64,000 bases of DNA, taken from contig NZ_SWAR01000025.1 in the NCBI RefSeq assembly GCF_006386545.1, positions 1-64,000 of the forward strand. The letters are read 5' to 3'. This document shows, piece after piece, positions 7,598-16,745 of the stretch (its first letter is position 1; every line of letters begins with the position of its first letter). Origin of the DNA: Methylibium rhizosphaerae. Lineage in GTDB: Bacteria > Pseudomonadota > Gammaproteobacteria > Burkholderiales > Burkholderiaceae_C. The notes under the pieces were generated by a model, which was not told where the DNA came from, ran no database searches, and was given only the letters and a program-made list of their open reading frames with translations. Both the position numbers and the translations under genes were made by a program.

Positions 7598-8988
7598 GCC
7601 GCGAGCCTCAGGGCGTTGATCTGCTGCAGCAGGGGGTGGCCGGCCTCGACGGGGCACAGCTCGCCTTGCGGGTCGGCGATCTGCATGCGCTCCAGCCAGA
7701 CCTCGAACTCCGGCGCGCGCCGCAGGCCGAACAGGCGCCGCAGGTAGAGCGCGTCATGGAAGGACGTGCTCTGGTAGTTGAGCATCACGTCGTCGGCGCC
7801 GGGCACGCCCATCAGGAAGGGCAGCCCCGCGCCGGCCAGCAGCGTCATCAGCGTGTCCATGTCGTCGGAGTCCGCCTCGGCATGGTTGGTGTAGCAGACG
7901 TCGCAGCCCAGCGGCACGCCCAGCAGCTTGCCGCAGAAGTGGTCCTCGAGGCCGGCGCGGATGATCTGCTTGCCGTCGTAGAGGTATTCGGGGCCGATGA
8001 AGCCCACCACCGTGTTGGCGAGCAGCGGCGAGAAGGCCCGCGCCACCGCATGCGCACGGGCTTCCAGGGTCTGCTGGTCCACCCCGTGGTGGGCATTGGC
8101 CGACAGCGCGCTGCCCTGGCCGGTCTCGAAATACATCACGTTGTCGCCGACCGTGCCGCGCCTGAGCGACAGCGCGGCCTCGCGCGCCTCGCGCAGCAGC
8201 GACAGCGAAATGCCGAAGCTCGCGTTGGCCGCCTCGGTGCCGGCGACCGACTGGAACACCAGGTCGACCGGGGCGCCCATCTCGATGGCCTGCACCGTGT
8301 TGGTCACGTGGGTCAGCACGCAGCTTTGCGTGGGGATCTCGAACCGCCGGATCACCTCGTCGAGCAGGCGCAGCAGTTCCACCAGCGAGGGCAGGCTGTC
8401 GCTCACCGGGTTGATGCCGATCACCGCATCGCCGGCGCCGTAGAGCAGGCCGTCGAGCATGGAGGCGGCGATGCCGCGCGGGCTGTCGGTCGGGTGGTTG
8501 GGCTGCAGGCGCACCGACAGGCGCCCCGGCAGGCCGATGGTGTTGCGAAACCGGCTGACGACGCGGCATTTGCGCGCCACGAGGATGAGGTCCTGGTTGC
8601 GCATGAGCTTGCTCACCGCGGCCGCCATCTCCGGGGTGAGGCCCGGGGCCAGGGCCGAGAGCGCTGCGGCGTCGGCCTGGTCGGACAGCAGCCAGTCGCG
8701 GAAGTCACCCACCGTCAGGTGGGCCACGGGCGCGAAGGCGGCGGCATCGTGCCCGTCGATGACGAGCCGCGTGACCTCGTCGTCTTCATAAGGCACCAGG
8801 GCCTCTTCGAGAAAGCGCGCGAGCGGCAGCTCGGCCAGGCACATGCGCGCGGCCATGCGTTCGGCAGCCGTGGCGGCGGCGATGCCGGCCAGCTGGTCGC
8901 CCGAACGCAAGGGGGTGGCCTTCGCCATCACCTCCTTCAGGTCCTTGAACTGCCAGGTGGCCGGGCCGATCGTGTGCTGGTAGCGCAT
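7594..8988 (-). CDS. eutB: Ethanolamine ammonia-lyase, large subunit
   Basis: This 464-residue catalytic alpha subunit forms the TIM barrel that binds ethanolamine and adenosylcobalamin. It covers the full family length, and conserved barrel segments such as GFIGPEYLYDG and GCDVCYTNHAEAD are visible. It lies between the permease (15-bp gap) and eutC (4-bp overlap), so uptake and cleavage are encoded together. No shell-protein, EutD/E or reactivase (EutA) genes are in the window. Acetaldehyde is therefore probably handled by a dehydrogenase encoded elsewhere. Confidence 0.95.
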   Translation of the reverse strand: MRYQHTIGPATWQFKDLKEVMAKATPLRSGDQLAGIAAATAAERMAARMCLAELPLARFLEEALVPYEDDEVTRLVIDGHDAAAFAPVAHLTVGDFRDWLLSDQADAAALSALAPGLTPEMAAAVSKLMRNQDLILVARKCRVVSRFRNTIGLPGRLSVRLQPNHPTDSPRGIAASMLDGLLYGAGDAVIGINPVSDSLPSLVELLRLLDEVIRRFEIPTQSCVLTHVTNTVQAIEMGAPVDLVFQSVAGTEAANASFGISLSLLREAREAALSLRRGTVGDNVMYFETGQGSALSANAHHGVDQQTLEARAHAVARAFSPLLANTVVGFIGPEYLYDGKQIIRAGLEDHFCGKLLGVPLGCDVCYTNHAEADSDDMDTLMTLLAGAGLPFLMGVPGADDVMLNYQSTSFHDALYLRRLFGLRRAPEFEVWLERMQIADPQGELCPVEAGHPLLQQINALRLAA

Positions 8989-9003
8989 GGCTTCCTTCCG
9001 CAG

Positions 9004-10383
9004 CTAGGGGATCACCGCCTCTTCGACCGGCAGCGGATCGCTCGCCGTGAGCCGCTGGCGGGCGGTGGACAGGAAGTAAAGGTAAGCCAGGCCGAGCAGG
9101 CCGGCAAACACCGCGGCCAGCAGCGGGTTGAACCAAACCATGGTGCCCAGGCACACCAGCGCCAATACCAGCGCGATGGCCGGGAACACCGGGTAGCCGA
9201 TGGCGGGAAAGGGGCGAGCCAACCCGGGCTCCCTGCGGCGCAGGGCGAACAGGCTTGCCATCGACACGATGTACATCACGATGGCGCCGAACACCGACAT
9301 GGTCACGATGTTGGCGGTGAGCGTCTGCCCGCCGAAGCTCACCCATTCGTCGCTGAAGATGGCGGCGATGCCCACCACGCCGCCGGCGAGCACCGCCCGG
9401 TAGGGCGTGCCGAAGCGGGGGTGGATCTCCGCCAGCCAGCCGGGCAGGTAGCCGTCGCGCGCCAGCGCGAAGATCTGGCGCGAGTAGCCGAGGATGATCC
9501 CGTGGAACGAGGCCACCAGGCCGAACAGCCCGATCCACACCAGCATGTGCAGCCAGCCGCTGTCGGCGCCGACCACGGCCTTCATCGCCTGCGGCAGCGG
9601 GTCGTTGATGTTCGACAGCGTGCGCCAGTCGCCAACGCCGCCCGCGAACAGCATCACGCCGAGCGCCAGCACCACCAGGGTGAGGATGCCGGCGATGTAG
9701 GCCACCGGGATGGTGCGTTTCGGGTCCTTGGCCTCTTCGGCCGCCATGGCGACGCCTTCGATGGCGAGGAAGAACCAGATGGCGAAGGGAATGGCAGCAA
9801 ACATGCCGGCCACCGCCGCCCCGGAGAAGCTGTCCTGGCCGGCCCAGCCGTGGGCTGCGAAGTTGGCCAGCGAAAACCCGGGCGCCACCACGCCCATGAA
9901 CACCAGCAGCTCGAAGATGGCCAGCACGGTGACCAACAGCTCGAAGGTGGCCGCGGTCCGAACGCCCACGATGTTGAGCGCCATGAAGACGACATAGGCG
10001 CCGCAGGCCATGGCCTTCTGGTTCACGCCCGGGAACTGCACCGCGAGGTAGGCGCCGATCGCCATGGCGATGGCCGGTGGCGCGAAGACGAATTCCACCA
10101 GTGTGGCGAAGCCGGCCAGGAAGCCGGCCTTCGGCCCGAAGGCCCGGCGGGCATAGGCGTAGGGCCCGCCGGCATGCGGAATGGCGGTGGTGAGCTCGGT
10201 GAAGCTGAAGATGAAGGTGGTGTACATCACCGCCACCAGCACCGCCACGACCAGGAAGCCCAGCGTGCCGGCGCTGGCCCAGCCGTAGCTCCATCCGAAA
10301 TACTCGCCCGAGATCACGAGGCCGACGGCGAGGCCCCACAGGTGCCAGGCGTTCAGGCGCGGTTGCAGATGACCGGTTGACAT
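9004..10383 (-). CDS. eat: Ethanolamine permease (APC superfamily)
   Basis: This 459-residue protein has about twelve membrane helices of the amino acid-polyamine-organocation type. The N-terminal VISGEYFGWSYGW segment and the TAIPHAGGPYAYARRA block match ethanolamine permeases that accompany eutBC in soil proteobacteria. It is first in the eat-eutB-eutC(-serB) run on the minus strand. Ethanolamine would be taken up from phospholipid breakdown as a nitrogen or carbon source. The upstream 107-bp gap is shared with a divergent carotenoid-oxygenase gene. No regulator is adjacent. Confidence 0.92.
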   Translation of the reverse strand: MSTGHLQPRLNAWHLWGLAVGLVISGEYFGWSYGWASAGTLGFLVVAVLVAVMYTTFIFSFTELTTAIPHAGGPYAYARRAFGPKAGFLAGFATLVEFVFAPPAIAMAIGAYLAVQFPGVNQKAMACGAYVVFMALNIVGVRTAATFELLVTVLAIFELLVFMGVVAPGFSLANFAAHGWAGQDSFSGAAVAGMFAAIPFAIWFFLAIEGVAMAAEEAKDPKRTIPVAYIAGILTLVVLALGVMLFAGGVGDWRTLSNINDPLPQAMKAVVGADSGWLHMLVWIGLFGLVASFHGIILGYSRQIFALARDGYLPGWLAEIHPRFGTPYRAVLAGGVVGIAAIFSDEWVSFGGQTLTANIVTMSVFGAIVMYIVSMASLFALRRREPGLARPFPAIGYPVFPAIALVLALVCLGTMVWFNPLLAAVFAGLLGLAYLYFLSTARQRLTASDPLPVEEAVIP

Positions 10384-10490
10384 GTGCGACTCCCTTTGGT
10401 GAGGATGTGCGAAGCCGTATCAAGCTTCGTGCCATCGGGCCGACCCGGCAAGGTGCATGACGAAGCAACAAAAGGCAAAGGGAGAATCTG

Positions 10491-11927
10491 ATGGCTGCCG
10501 TCCTGAAACCTGCCGTTGCGCAGAGGCCCGCGGATGCGTCCGGGCGGCTGCGCGGTTTTGCCTCCACCGCCCGCGAAATCGACGACAGCGACCTGCACGT
10601 CGAGGGCCGGCTGCCTGACTGGCTGCGGGGCCGGCTGCTGCTCAACGGCCCGGCGCTGTGGAGCCTGCCCCAGGGCGGCTACGAACACTGGTTCGACGGG
10701 CTGGCGATGTTCCACCGCATCGAGATCGGGCCGGGCCGCGTGCGCTACCGCAGCCGCTTCGCTCGCAGCGAGGACTACACCCGCAGCATGGCTGCCGGGC
10801 GCCCGGCCTTCGGCGCCTTCGATACGCGCAACCCGATGGGATTCTTCAGGCGCATGCTGCACCTGAAGAACCCGCCGATCACCGACAACCCCGCGGTGGT
10901 GATGTCGCACATCGGCGACCGCTGGGTGGCCAACACCGAAACGCCGCACCTCACCAGTTTCGACCCCGACACGCTGGCCACCATGGGCCGCCTGCGGTTC
11001 GACGACGGCGTGCAGATGCAGCTGATGTCTGCGCATGGCCGCACCGACGAGCGCGGCGACTACTGGAACGTCGGCATCCACCTCGGCCCCAAATGCACCT
11101 ACAAGCTCATACGCATGCGTGCCGGCACCCGGCGGCGTGAAGTGATCGGCAGTCTCGAAGTGCGCCGGGCCGGCTACACGCATGCCTTCGCCATGACGCC
11201 CAGCCATGCGGTGATCTGGGAAACGGCCCTGCGCGCGATGCCGCTGTCGTTCCTGTTCACCGGGCGGGCCTACATCCGGAACTTCCGCTGGGAGCCCGCA
11301 AGCGGCTCTCGACTGCATGCGATATCGCTGGACGACGGTTCGGTGCGCAGCTGGGACATTGCCCCGATGCTGGGCTTCCACGCCATCCAGGCCTGGAACG
11401 ACGGGCAGGACATCGTCCTCGAGATGCCGGTGTTCGACGATGCCCGCGTCCTGGAGGACCTGCGCCTGGACGCCCTGCGGCAGGGGCAAGGCCCTTGCGT
11501 GCCCAGGCTCCTGCGGTACCGCATGAAGCCGGGGCGCCAGACCGCCGAAGCCGAGGTCTTCGGCTCCGCGCTGGAGCTGCCGCAGGTCCACCCCCAGCGC
11601 GACGGCAGGGCCCGGGCCTCGGTCACCTGGGGGGCGGGCACCGACGCGACCCGGCCGGCGCTTTTCGACCGCACGGTGCGGCTCGACCTGGAGTCGGGCG
11701 AGTGGCGCGAATGGTGCCGCGGCGATGCGGTGCAGCTGGAGCCGCTGTTCGTGCCCAGGCCGGGCGGCACGGCGGAGGACGACGGCGTGCTGCTGGTGCC
11801 GACTCTGGCCGACGGCGACACCGCCACGCAGCTGGGCGTGATCGATGCGCGCAGCATGCAGTGCCTGGCCCTGCTGCAGGCGCCCCAGGTGGTGCCGTTC
11901 GGCTTCCATGCCGCCTGGGCGGCATAG
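10491..11927 (+). CDS. Carotenoid-oxygenase-family protein
   Basis: This 478-residue protein fits the carotenoid cleavage oxygenase family, seven-bladed propellers with Fe(II) held by four His. Candidate ligands lie in the THAFAMTPSH region, in the GFHAIQAWND block and in the GFHAAW tail, and the N-terminal HWFDGLAMFHR block is typical. The family cleaves a double bond of apocarotenoids, stilbenoids or lignin-derived isoeugenol-type phenylpropenes. No carotenoid genes are nearby, so the substrate is open. An AGGGAG at about 10477-10482 lies before the ATG. It is divergent from the ethanolamine permease. Confidence 0.85.
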   Translation: MAAVLKPAVAQRPADASGRLRGFASTAREIDDSDLHVEGRLPDWLRGRLLLNGPALWSLPQGGYEHWFDGLAMFHRIEIGPGRVRYRSRFARSEDYTRSMAAGRPAFGAFDTRNPMGFFRRMLHLKNPPITDNPAVVMSHIGDRWVANTETPHLTSFDPDTLATMGRLRFDDGVQMQLMSAHGRTDERGDYWNVGIHLGPKCTYKLIRMRAGTRRREVIGSLEVRRAGYTHAFAMTPSHAVIWETALRAMPLSFLFTGRAYIRNFRWEPASGSRLHAISLDDGSVRSWDIAPMLGFHAIQAWNDGQDIVLEMPVFDDARVLEDLRLDALRQGQGPCVPRLLRYRMKPGRQTAEAEVFGSALELPQVHPQRDGRARASVTWGAGTDATRPALFDRTVRLDLESGEWREWCRGDAVQLEPLFVPRPGGTAEDDGVLLVPTLADGDTATQLGVIDARSMQCLALLQAPQVVPFGFHAAWAA

Positions 11928-11948
11928 CAGGGCGCTGCCGCAGGCCGT

Positions 11949-14900
11949 TCAGCCCGCCTCGGCGACCGGGCTGCCGAGCGAGCGCAACACGTCGCGCACG
12001 AACTGCGCCCGGTCCTTGGCTTCGGGAGTGGACTTGTCGATGCGCAGCTTGTCGTTGCCGGCCAGCTTGATGTGGCGGTTCTTCTGCACCAGCTCGATGA
12101 TGCGCATCGGATCGACCGGCGCCTTGGGCCGGAAGGTGATGTTGATGATGTGCGGCGCCGCGTCGATCTTCACGACACCGTAGGGCCGGGCCAGCACGCG
12201 CAGGCGGTGCGTGTCGAACAGCGTCTGCGCCTGCGGCGGCAGCTTGCCGAAGCGGTCGACGATCTCTTCCAGCATGGCATCGATCTTGTCGATCTTGTCG
12301 GTGGTGGCCAGGCGCTTGTAGAGCGACAGCCGCGTGTGCACGTCGCCGCAATAGCTGTCGGGCAGCAGGGCAGGCGCATGCAGGTTGATCTCGGTGGCGC
12401 TGTTCACCGGGTTCAGCAGGTCGGGCTCCCGGCCGGCCTTCAGGTCGCGCACCGCCTGGGACAGCATCTCGTTGTAGAGCTGGAAGCCCACTTCCATCAT
12501 GTTGCCGCTCTGGTTCTCGCCCAGCACCTCGCCGGCGCCGCGGATCTCCAGGTCGTGCATGGCGAGGTAGAAACCCGAGCCCAGCTCCTCCATGTTCTGG
12601 ATGGCCTCCAGCCGCTGCGCGGCCTGCTTGGTGAGGCCTTCCACGTCCGGCACCAGGAGGTAGGCATAGGCCTGGTGGTGCGAACGTCCTACGCGTCCGC
12701 GCAGCTGGTGCAGCTGCGCGAGGCCGAACTTGTCGGCCCGGCTGATGACGATGGTGTTGGCCGTGGGCACGTCGATGCCGGTCTCGATGATGGTGGAGCA
12801 CAGGAGCAGGTTGTGCTTCTGGCCCACGAACTCGCGCATCACCCGCTCCAGCTCGCGCTCCGGCATCTGGCCGTGGGCCACCGCAATGCGGGCCTCCGGC
12901 AGCAGCTCCTCGAGCTTCTGACGCCGGTTCTCGATGGTCTCGACCTCGTTGTGCAGGAAGTAGACCTGGCCGCCTCGCTTGAGCTCGCGCAGCACCGCCT
13001 CGCGGATGGTGCCGGTGCTTTCGTTGCGCACGAAGGTCTTGATGGCCAGGCGGCGCTGCGGCGCGGTGGCGATCACGGAGAGGTCGCGCAGGCCCTCGAG
13101 CGCCATGCCCAGCGTCCGCGGGATGGGCGTGGCGGTGAGCGTCAGCACGTCCACCTCGGCGCGCAGCGCCTTCATCGCCTCCTTGTGGCGTACGCCGAAG
13201 CGGTGCTCCTCGTCGATGATGAGCAGGCCCAGGTTCTTGAACCTGGTGTCGGGGCTGAGCAGCTTGTGGGTGCCGACCACGATGTCGATGCTGCCGTCGG
13301 CAATGCCTTCCTGCGCGGCCTTCACTTCCTTGGCCGAGCGGAAGCGCGACATCTCGGCCACCTTCACCGGCCATTGCGCAAACCGGTCGGCGATGTTCTG
13401 GTAGTGCTGCTCGGCCAGCAGCGTGGTGGGGGCCAGCAGCGCGACCTGCTTGCCGCCGGTGACGGCCACGAAGGCGGCCCGCAGCGCCACCTCGGTCTTG
13501 CCGAACCCCACGTCGCCGCACACCAGGCGATCCATCGGCTTGGGGCTGATCATGTCCTGGATCACCGCGTGGATCGCCGCGTTCTGGTCCGGCGTTTCCT
13601 CGAAGCCGAAGCTCGCGGCGAAGGCCTCGTAGTCCTGCGCCGAGAAGCGGAAGGCGAAACCCTCCCGGGCGGCGCGGCGGGCATAGAGGTTGAGGAGCTC
13701 CGCGGCGGTGTCGCGCACCTGCTCGGCCGCCTTGCGCCTGGCCTTGTCCCACTGGTTGGAGCCGAGCTTGTGCAGCGGCGCCTCTTCGGCGCTCACGCCG
13801 GTGTAGCGGCTGATGAGATGCAGCTGTGCAACCGGCACGTACAGCGTGGCCTTGTCGGCGTATTCCAGGTGCAGGAACTCGCTGGGCCCGTCGCCTATGT
13901 CGATGTTGATGAGGCCGACGTAGCGGCCGATGCCATGGTTGGCATGCACCACCGGGTCGCCAACCTTCAGCTCCGACAGGTCCTTGATCAGCGCATCGAC
14001 GTCGCTGGTCGCTTCCTGCTTGCGGCGCCGGCGGGTGGTGGGGGCCGCATCGAACAGCTCGGTCTCGGTGACCAGCTGCACGCCTTCTTCGGCCCAGAAG
14101 AATCCGCCGGCGAACGGCGCCACGGTGATGGCGTAGCGGTGGTCGCTCTTGAGGAAGGCGTCGAGGCTGTCGACGCTGGGCGGCTCGATCCGGTGGTCGC
14201 GCAGCAGCTCCAGCAGGCTCTCGCGCCGGCCCGCGCTTTCGGCCACCAGGAGCACCCGGTGTTCGGTCTTGCCCAGGTGCGCCTCGAGCTTGCGCAGCGG
14301 CTCCTGTGCACCGCGCTCGACGGCCAGATCGGGCAGCGGGCGGGCCCACTCGACCGGCTCGCTGCCGCGCACCGCGAGCTGCGCATGGGCGTTGCACAGC
14401 GTGAAGAAGTCTTCGGGCCGCAGGTAGATGTCTTCGGGCGGCAGCACCGGCCGCTCCGGGTCGTGCTGCAGGAATTTGTGGCGCTCACGCGTGTCGGCCC
14501 AGAAGCGCTTGAGCGCTTCGTCGATCTCGCCATGCAGCGCGATGACTGCGCGTTCGCCGAAGTAGCTGAAGACGGTGGCCGTCTCGTCGAAGAACAGCGG
14601 CAGGTAGTACTCGATGCCGGCAGTGGCGATGCCGGTGCCGATGTCCTTGTAGATGCGCGCCTTGGTCGGATCGCCTTCCATCTTCTCGCGCCAGCGGGCT
14701 CTGAAGGCCGCGCGTGCCGCCTCGTCCATCGGGAACTCGCGGCCGGGCAGCAGGCGCACCTCGGGCACCGGATAGAGGCTGCGCTGCGAGTCGGGGTCGA
14801 AGGTGCGGATGGAGTCGACCTCGTCGCCGAACAGGTCCACCCGGTAGGGCACCGGCGAGCCCATCGGGAAGAGGTCGATGAGGCCGCCGCGCACCGCGTA

Positions 14901-15380
14901 TTCGCCCGGCGAGACCACCTGGCTCACATGCTGGTAGCCGGCCAGCGTGAGCTGCGCCTTGAGCGCCGCTTCGTCGAGCTTCTGCTTCTGCCTGAAGTTG
15001 AAGGTGTAGGCCGCCAGGAACGACGGCGGCGCGAGGCGGGTGAGGGCGGTGGTGGCCGGCAGCAGGACCACGTCGACCTCGCCCTGCCGGATGCGCCACA
15101 GCGTGGCCAGGCGCTCGGAGATCAGGTCCTGGTGCGGCGAGAAGGTGTCGTAGGGCAGCGTCTCCCAGTCGGGGAACACGGCCACCCGCAGGTTCGGTCC
15201 GAAAAACGCCAGCTCGTCCTGCAGCCGCTGCGTTTCGGCCGGCTCCGCGGTCACGACGGCGGTGAGCTGCCGGTCGGCCGCGCGTGCCTGCGCGAAGCGA
15301 GCCAGCAACAGGGCATCGGCCGAGCCGATCGGGCGGGGCAGCGTGAAGCGCTTGCCGGGGGCGATGGTGGGCAACTGCAT
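11949..15380 (-). CDS. mfd: Transcription-repair coupling factor
   Basis: This 1143-residue Mfd is normal length. The UvrB-like N-terminal region includes VFPDWETLPYD, followed by the CarD-like RNA-polymerase-interaction domain (VGDPVVHANHGIGRYVGL). Then comes a superfamily-2 translocase with Walker A GDVGFGKTEVALR and DEEHRFGVRHKE, and a C-terminal D7 domain. It releases RNA polymerase stalled at DNA lesions and recruits UvrA. The start at 15380 was chosen at MQLP; the upstream in-frame extension to 15452 does not resemble the family. It is divergent from ispD. Confidence 0.96.
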   Translation of the reverse strand: MQLPTIAPGKRFTLPRPIGSADALLLARFAQARAADRQLTAVVTAEPAETQRLQDELAFFGPNLRVAVFPDWETLPYDTFSPHQDLISERLATLWRIRQGEVDVVLLPATTALTRLAPPSFLAAYTFNFRQKQKLDEAALKAQLTLAGYQHVSQVVSPGEYAVRGGLIDLFPMGSPVPYRVDLFGDEVDSIRTFDPDSQRSLYPVPEVRLLPGREFPMDEAARAAFRARWREKMEGDPTKARIYKDIGTGIATAGIEYYLPLFFDETATVFSYFGERAVIALHGEIDEALKRFWADTRERHKFLQHDPERPVLPPEDIYLRPEDFFTLCNAHAQLAVRGSEPVEWARPLPDLAVERGAQEPLRKLEAHLGKTEHRVLLVAESAGRRESLLELLRDHRIEPPSVDSLDAFLKSDHRYAITVAPFAGGFFWAEEGVQLVTETELFDAAPTTRRRRKQEATSDVDALIKDLSELKVGDPVVHANHGIGRYVGLINIDIGDGPSEFLHLEYADKATLYVPVAQLHLISRYTGVSAEEAPLHKLGSNQWDKARRKAAEQVRDTAAELLNLYARRAAREGFAFRFSAQDYEAFAASFGFEETPDQNAAIHAVIQDMISPKPMDRLVCGDVGFGKTEVALRAAFVAVTGGKQVALLAPTTLLAEQHYQNIADRFAQWPVKVAEMSRFRSAKEVKAAQEGIADGSIDIVVGTHKLLSPDTRFKNLGLLIIDEEHRFGVRHKEAMKALRAEVDVLTLTATPIPRTLGMALEGLRDLSVIATAPQRRLAIKTFVRNESTGTIREAVLRELKRGGQVYFLHNEVETIENRRQKLEELLPEARIAVAHGQMPERELERVMREFVGQKHNLLLCSTIIETGIDVPTANTIVISRADKFGLAQLHQLRGRVGRSHHQAYAYLLVPDVEGLTKQAAQRLEAIQNMEELGSGFYLAMHDLEIRGAGEVLGENQSGNMMEVGFQLYNEMLSQAVRDLKAGREPDLLNPVNSATEINLHAPALLPDSYCGDVHTRLSLYKRLATTDKIDKIDAMLEEIVDRFGKLPPQAQTLFDTHRLRVLARPYGVVKIDAAPHIINITFRPKAPVDPMRIIELVQKNRHIKLAGNDKLRIDKSTPEAKDRAQFVRDVLRSLGSPVAEAG

Positions 15381-15429
15381 GGAGTGATGAAGCGGCGGCA
15401 CAAATACAGAGCGCCCCGCGGCGCGTGCC

Positions 15430-15468
15430 GAGGGGCGTGTGATTGGGGCCAATTCTAGAATCGCGGCG
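15430..15468 (+). promoter_or_regulatory. Likely leaderless promoter of ispD
   Basis: A TAGAAT hexamer at 15456-15461 ends seven bases before the ATG of ispD. If it is the -10 box, transcription starts at or one base before the start codon. No Shine-Dalgarno sequence is present in those seven bases, which fits leaderless translation. A convincing -35 box is not visible about 17 bp upstream. The region is shared with the divergent mfd gene. Confidence 0.4.
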
Positions 15469-16221
15469 ATGACCCCTCACGACACCGAGCCGAGCTACGC
15501 CATCGGCACCCGGCCCCGCTGCTTTGCCCTCGTGCCCTGCGCCGGCGTAGGCCAGCGTGCCGGCACCCACGGACCCAAGCAATACCACCTGGTGGCCGGC
15601 CGCGCCGTCGTGGCGCACACGCTGGCCGCCTTGTCGAAGGTGGCAAGGCTCGAAGCCACCCTCGTGGTGCTGTCGCCCGACGATGCGCAGTTCGAGCAGC
15701 ACGTGAGCGGCTTTGCCGCCGATTGGGTGGCCCGGGCGGGCGGCGCCACCCGGGCGGAAACGGTGGCCAACGGGCTGGACGAACTTCTCGCGCGTGGCGC
15801 ACAGCCTCACGACTGGGTGCTGGTGCACGACGCGGCGCGCTGCCTCATCCGGCCCGAGTGGGTCGATCGCCTGATCGACGGCTGCATGGATGACGAGGTC
15901 GGCGGCCTGCTCGCGCTGCCGCTGCCCGACACCCTGAAGCACGAAACCGCGGGCCGCGTGGACCACACGGTGGACCGCACCGGCAAGTGGGCCGCCCAGA
16001 CGCCGCAGATGTTCCGCATCGGCCTGCTCAAGCCGGCGCTGGCGCATGCGGGCGAGGCGGTCACCGACGAAGCCAGCGCCATCGAAGCCCTGGGCCACCG
16101 GCCGAAGCTGGTGGTCGGCTCCTACGAGAACTTCAAGCTCACCTGGCCGGCGGACTTCGAGCTGGCGCAGCGGCTGCTGCGAGACAATCAGGGCATCGTC
16201 TCGTCCGGAGGTCGCGCATGA
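15469..16221 (+). CDS. ispD: 2-C-methyl-D-erythritol 4-phosphate cytidylyltransferase
   Basis: This 250-residue enzyme makes 4-diphosphocytidyl-methylerythritol from MEP and CTP in the non-mevalonate isoprenoid pathway. The N-terminal CTP-binding signature is recognisable (PCAGVGQRAG, then GPKQY), as are VHDAARCL in the middle and the TPQMFR and TDEAS blocks. The 14 residues before the core are slightly longer than in E. coli. Its TGA overlaps the ATG of the small antitoxin gene by four bases instead of leading to ispF, so the usual ispDF pair has been split by a toxin-antitoxin module. Confidence 0.95.
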   Translation: MTPHDTEPSYAIGTRPRCFALVPCAGVGQRAGTHGPKQYHLVAGRAVVAHTLAALSKVARLEATLVVLSPDDAQFEQHVSGFAADWVARAGGATRAETVANGLDELLARGAQPHDWVLVHDAARCLIRPEWVDRLIDGCMDDEVGGLLALPLPDTLKHETAGRVDHTVDRTGKWAAQTPQMFRIGLLKPALAHAGEAVTDEASAIEALGHRPKLVVGSYENFKLTWPADFELAQRLLRDNQGIVSSGGRA

Positions 16222-16442
16222 CGATCACCATTGCCGAACTGAAGAAGCTCTCCATCGCGGAACGGATCCAGCTGGCGGAAGACCTGTGGGACAGCGTGGC
16301 CGTTGATCAGGCGTCGGAAGCGTATCGACTGACACCAGAGCAGGAAGCCGAACTGCAACGGCGCCTTGCCGCGCATGACGTCGCCCCTGAGGCCGTGCCT
16401 TGGTCCGAAGTTCGCGACGCGCTGTTTCAGCGGAAATCCTGA
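16218..16442 (+). CDS. Addiction-module antitoxin, TIGR02574-type small protein
   Basis: This 74-residue protein begins ITIAELKKLSIAERIQLAEDL and contains LWDSVA, the pattern of the small antitoxins annotated as addiction module protein (TIGR02574/putative addiction module component). It ends with a charged segment likely to wrap the toxin. No DNA-binding domain is obvious, as usual for this family. Its ATG overlaps the ispD stop by four bases, and its TGA is followed directly by the GTG of the toxin gene. Base composition is less GC-rich than the flanking isp genes, which suggests acquisition. Confidence 0.88.
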   Translation: MTITIAELKKLSIAERIQLAEDLWDSVAVDQASEAYRLTPEQEAELQRRLAAHDVAPEAVPWSEVRDALFQRKS

Positions 16443-16745
16443 GTGCTCGTTTCGTTCCGCCCGGAGGCACAAGCCGATGCTCTGGAAGCCCAGGCATGGT
16501 ATGAGCAGCGTTCACCGGGCCTGGGGTTCGAGTTTGCGAGAGCGCTCGAAACAGCAGTGGATTCTGCTGCTCGATCTCCGGAGTCCTTCAAGGCCGTCCC
16601 GTTCAACTGTCGCAGGGTTCTCCTTCGACGCTTTCCATACGTTCTGATCTACCGCGCGGTGGAAGAGCATCTACTGGTGATCGCGGTGTTTCACCACCGC
16701 AGAGCACCGCAAGCCTGGCAGGCCAGAACCCAAAAGACACCATGA
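16443..16745 (+). CDS. RelE/ParE-family toxin
   Basis: This 100-residue protein has the RelE/ParE toxin fold signature. An N-terminal helix pair contains [13 protein letters not shown], followed by beta strands ending [10 protein letters not shown] and the [11 protein letters not shown] segment typical of the TIGR02574-linked toxins. Such toxins either cleave mRNA on the ribosome or inhibit gyrase; which applies here is unknown. GTG starts translation immediately after the antitoxin stop. The last codon and stop overlap the ispF start (ATGA at 16742-16745), so toxin translation may be coupled to an essential gene. Confidence 0.88.
   Translation: MLVSFRPEAQADALEAQAWYEQRSPGLGFEFARALETAVDSAARSPESFKAVPFNCRRVLLRRFPYVLIYRAVEEHLLVIAVFHHRRAPQAWQARTQKTP

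Noticed and set aside
7588-10380. 930-codon plus-strand frame opposite eutB and eat
   Set aside because: It is His/Gln/Arg-rich, a typical antisense shadow of GC-rich coding DNA.
12072-15458. Very long open frame antisense to mfd
   Set aside because: GC-rich DNA gives long antisense frames by third-position bias. The translation is low complexity, and mfd is fully supported.
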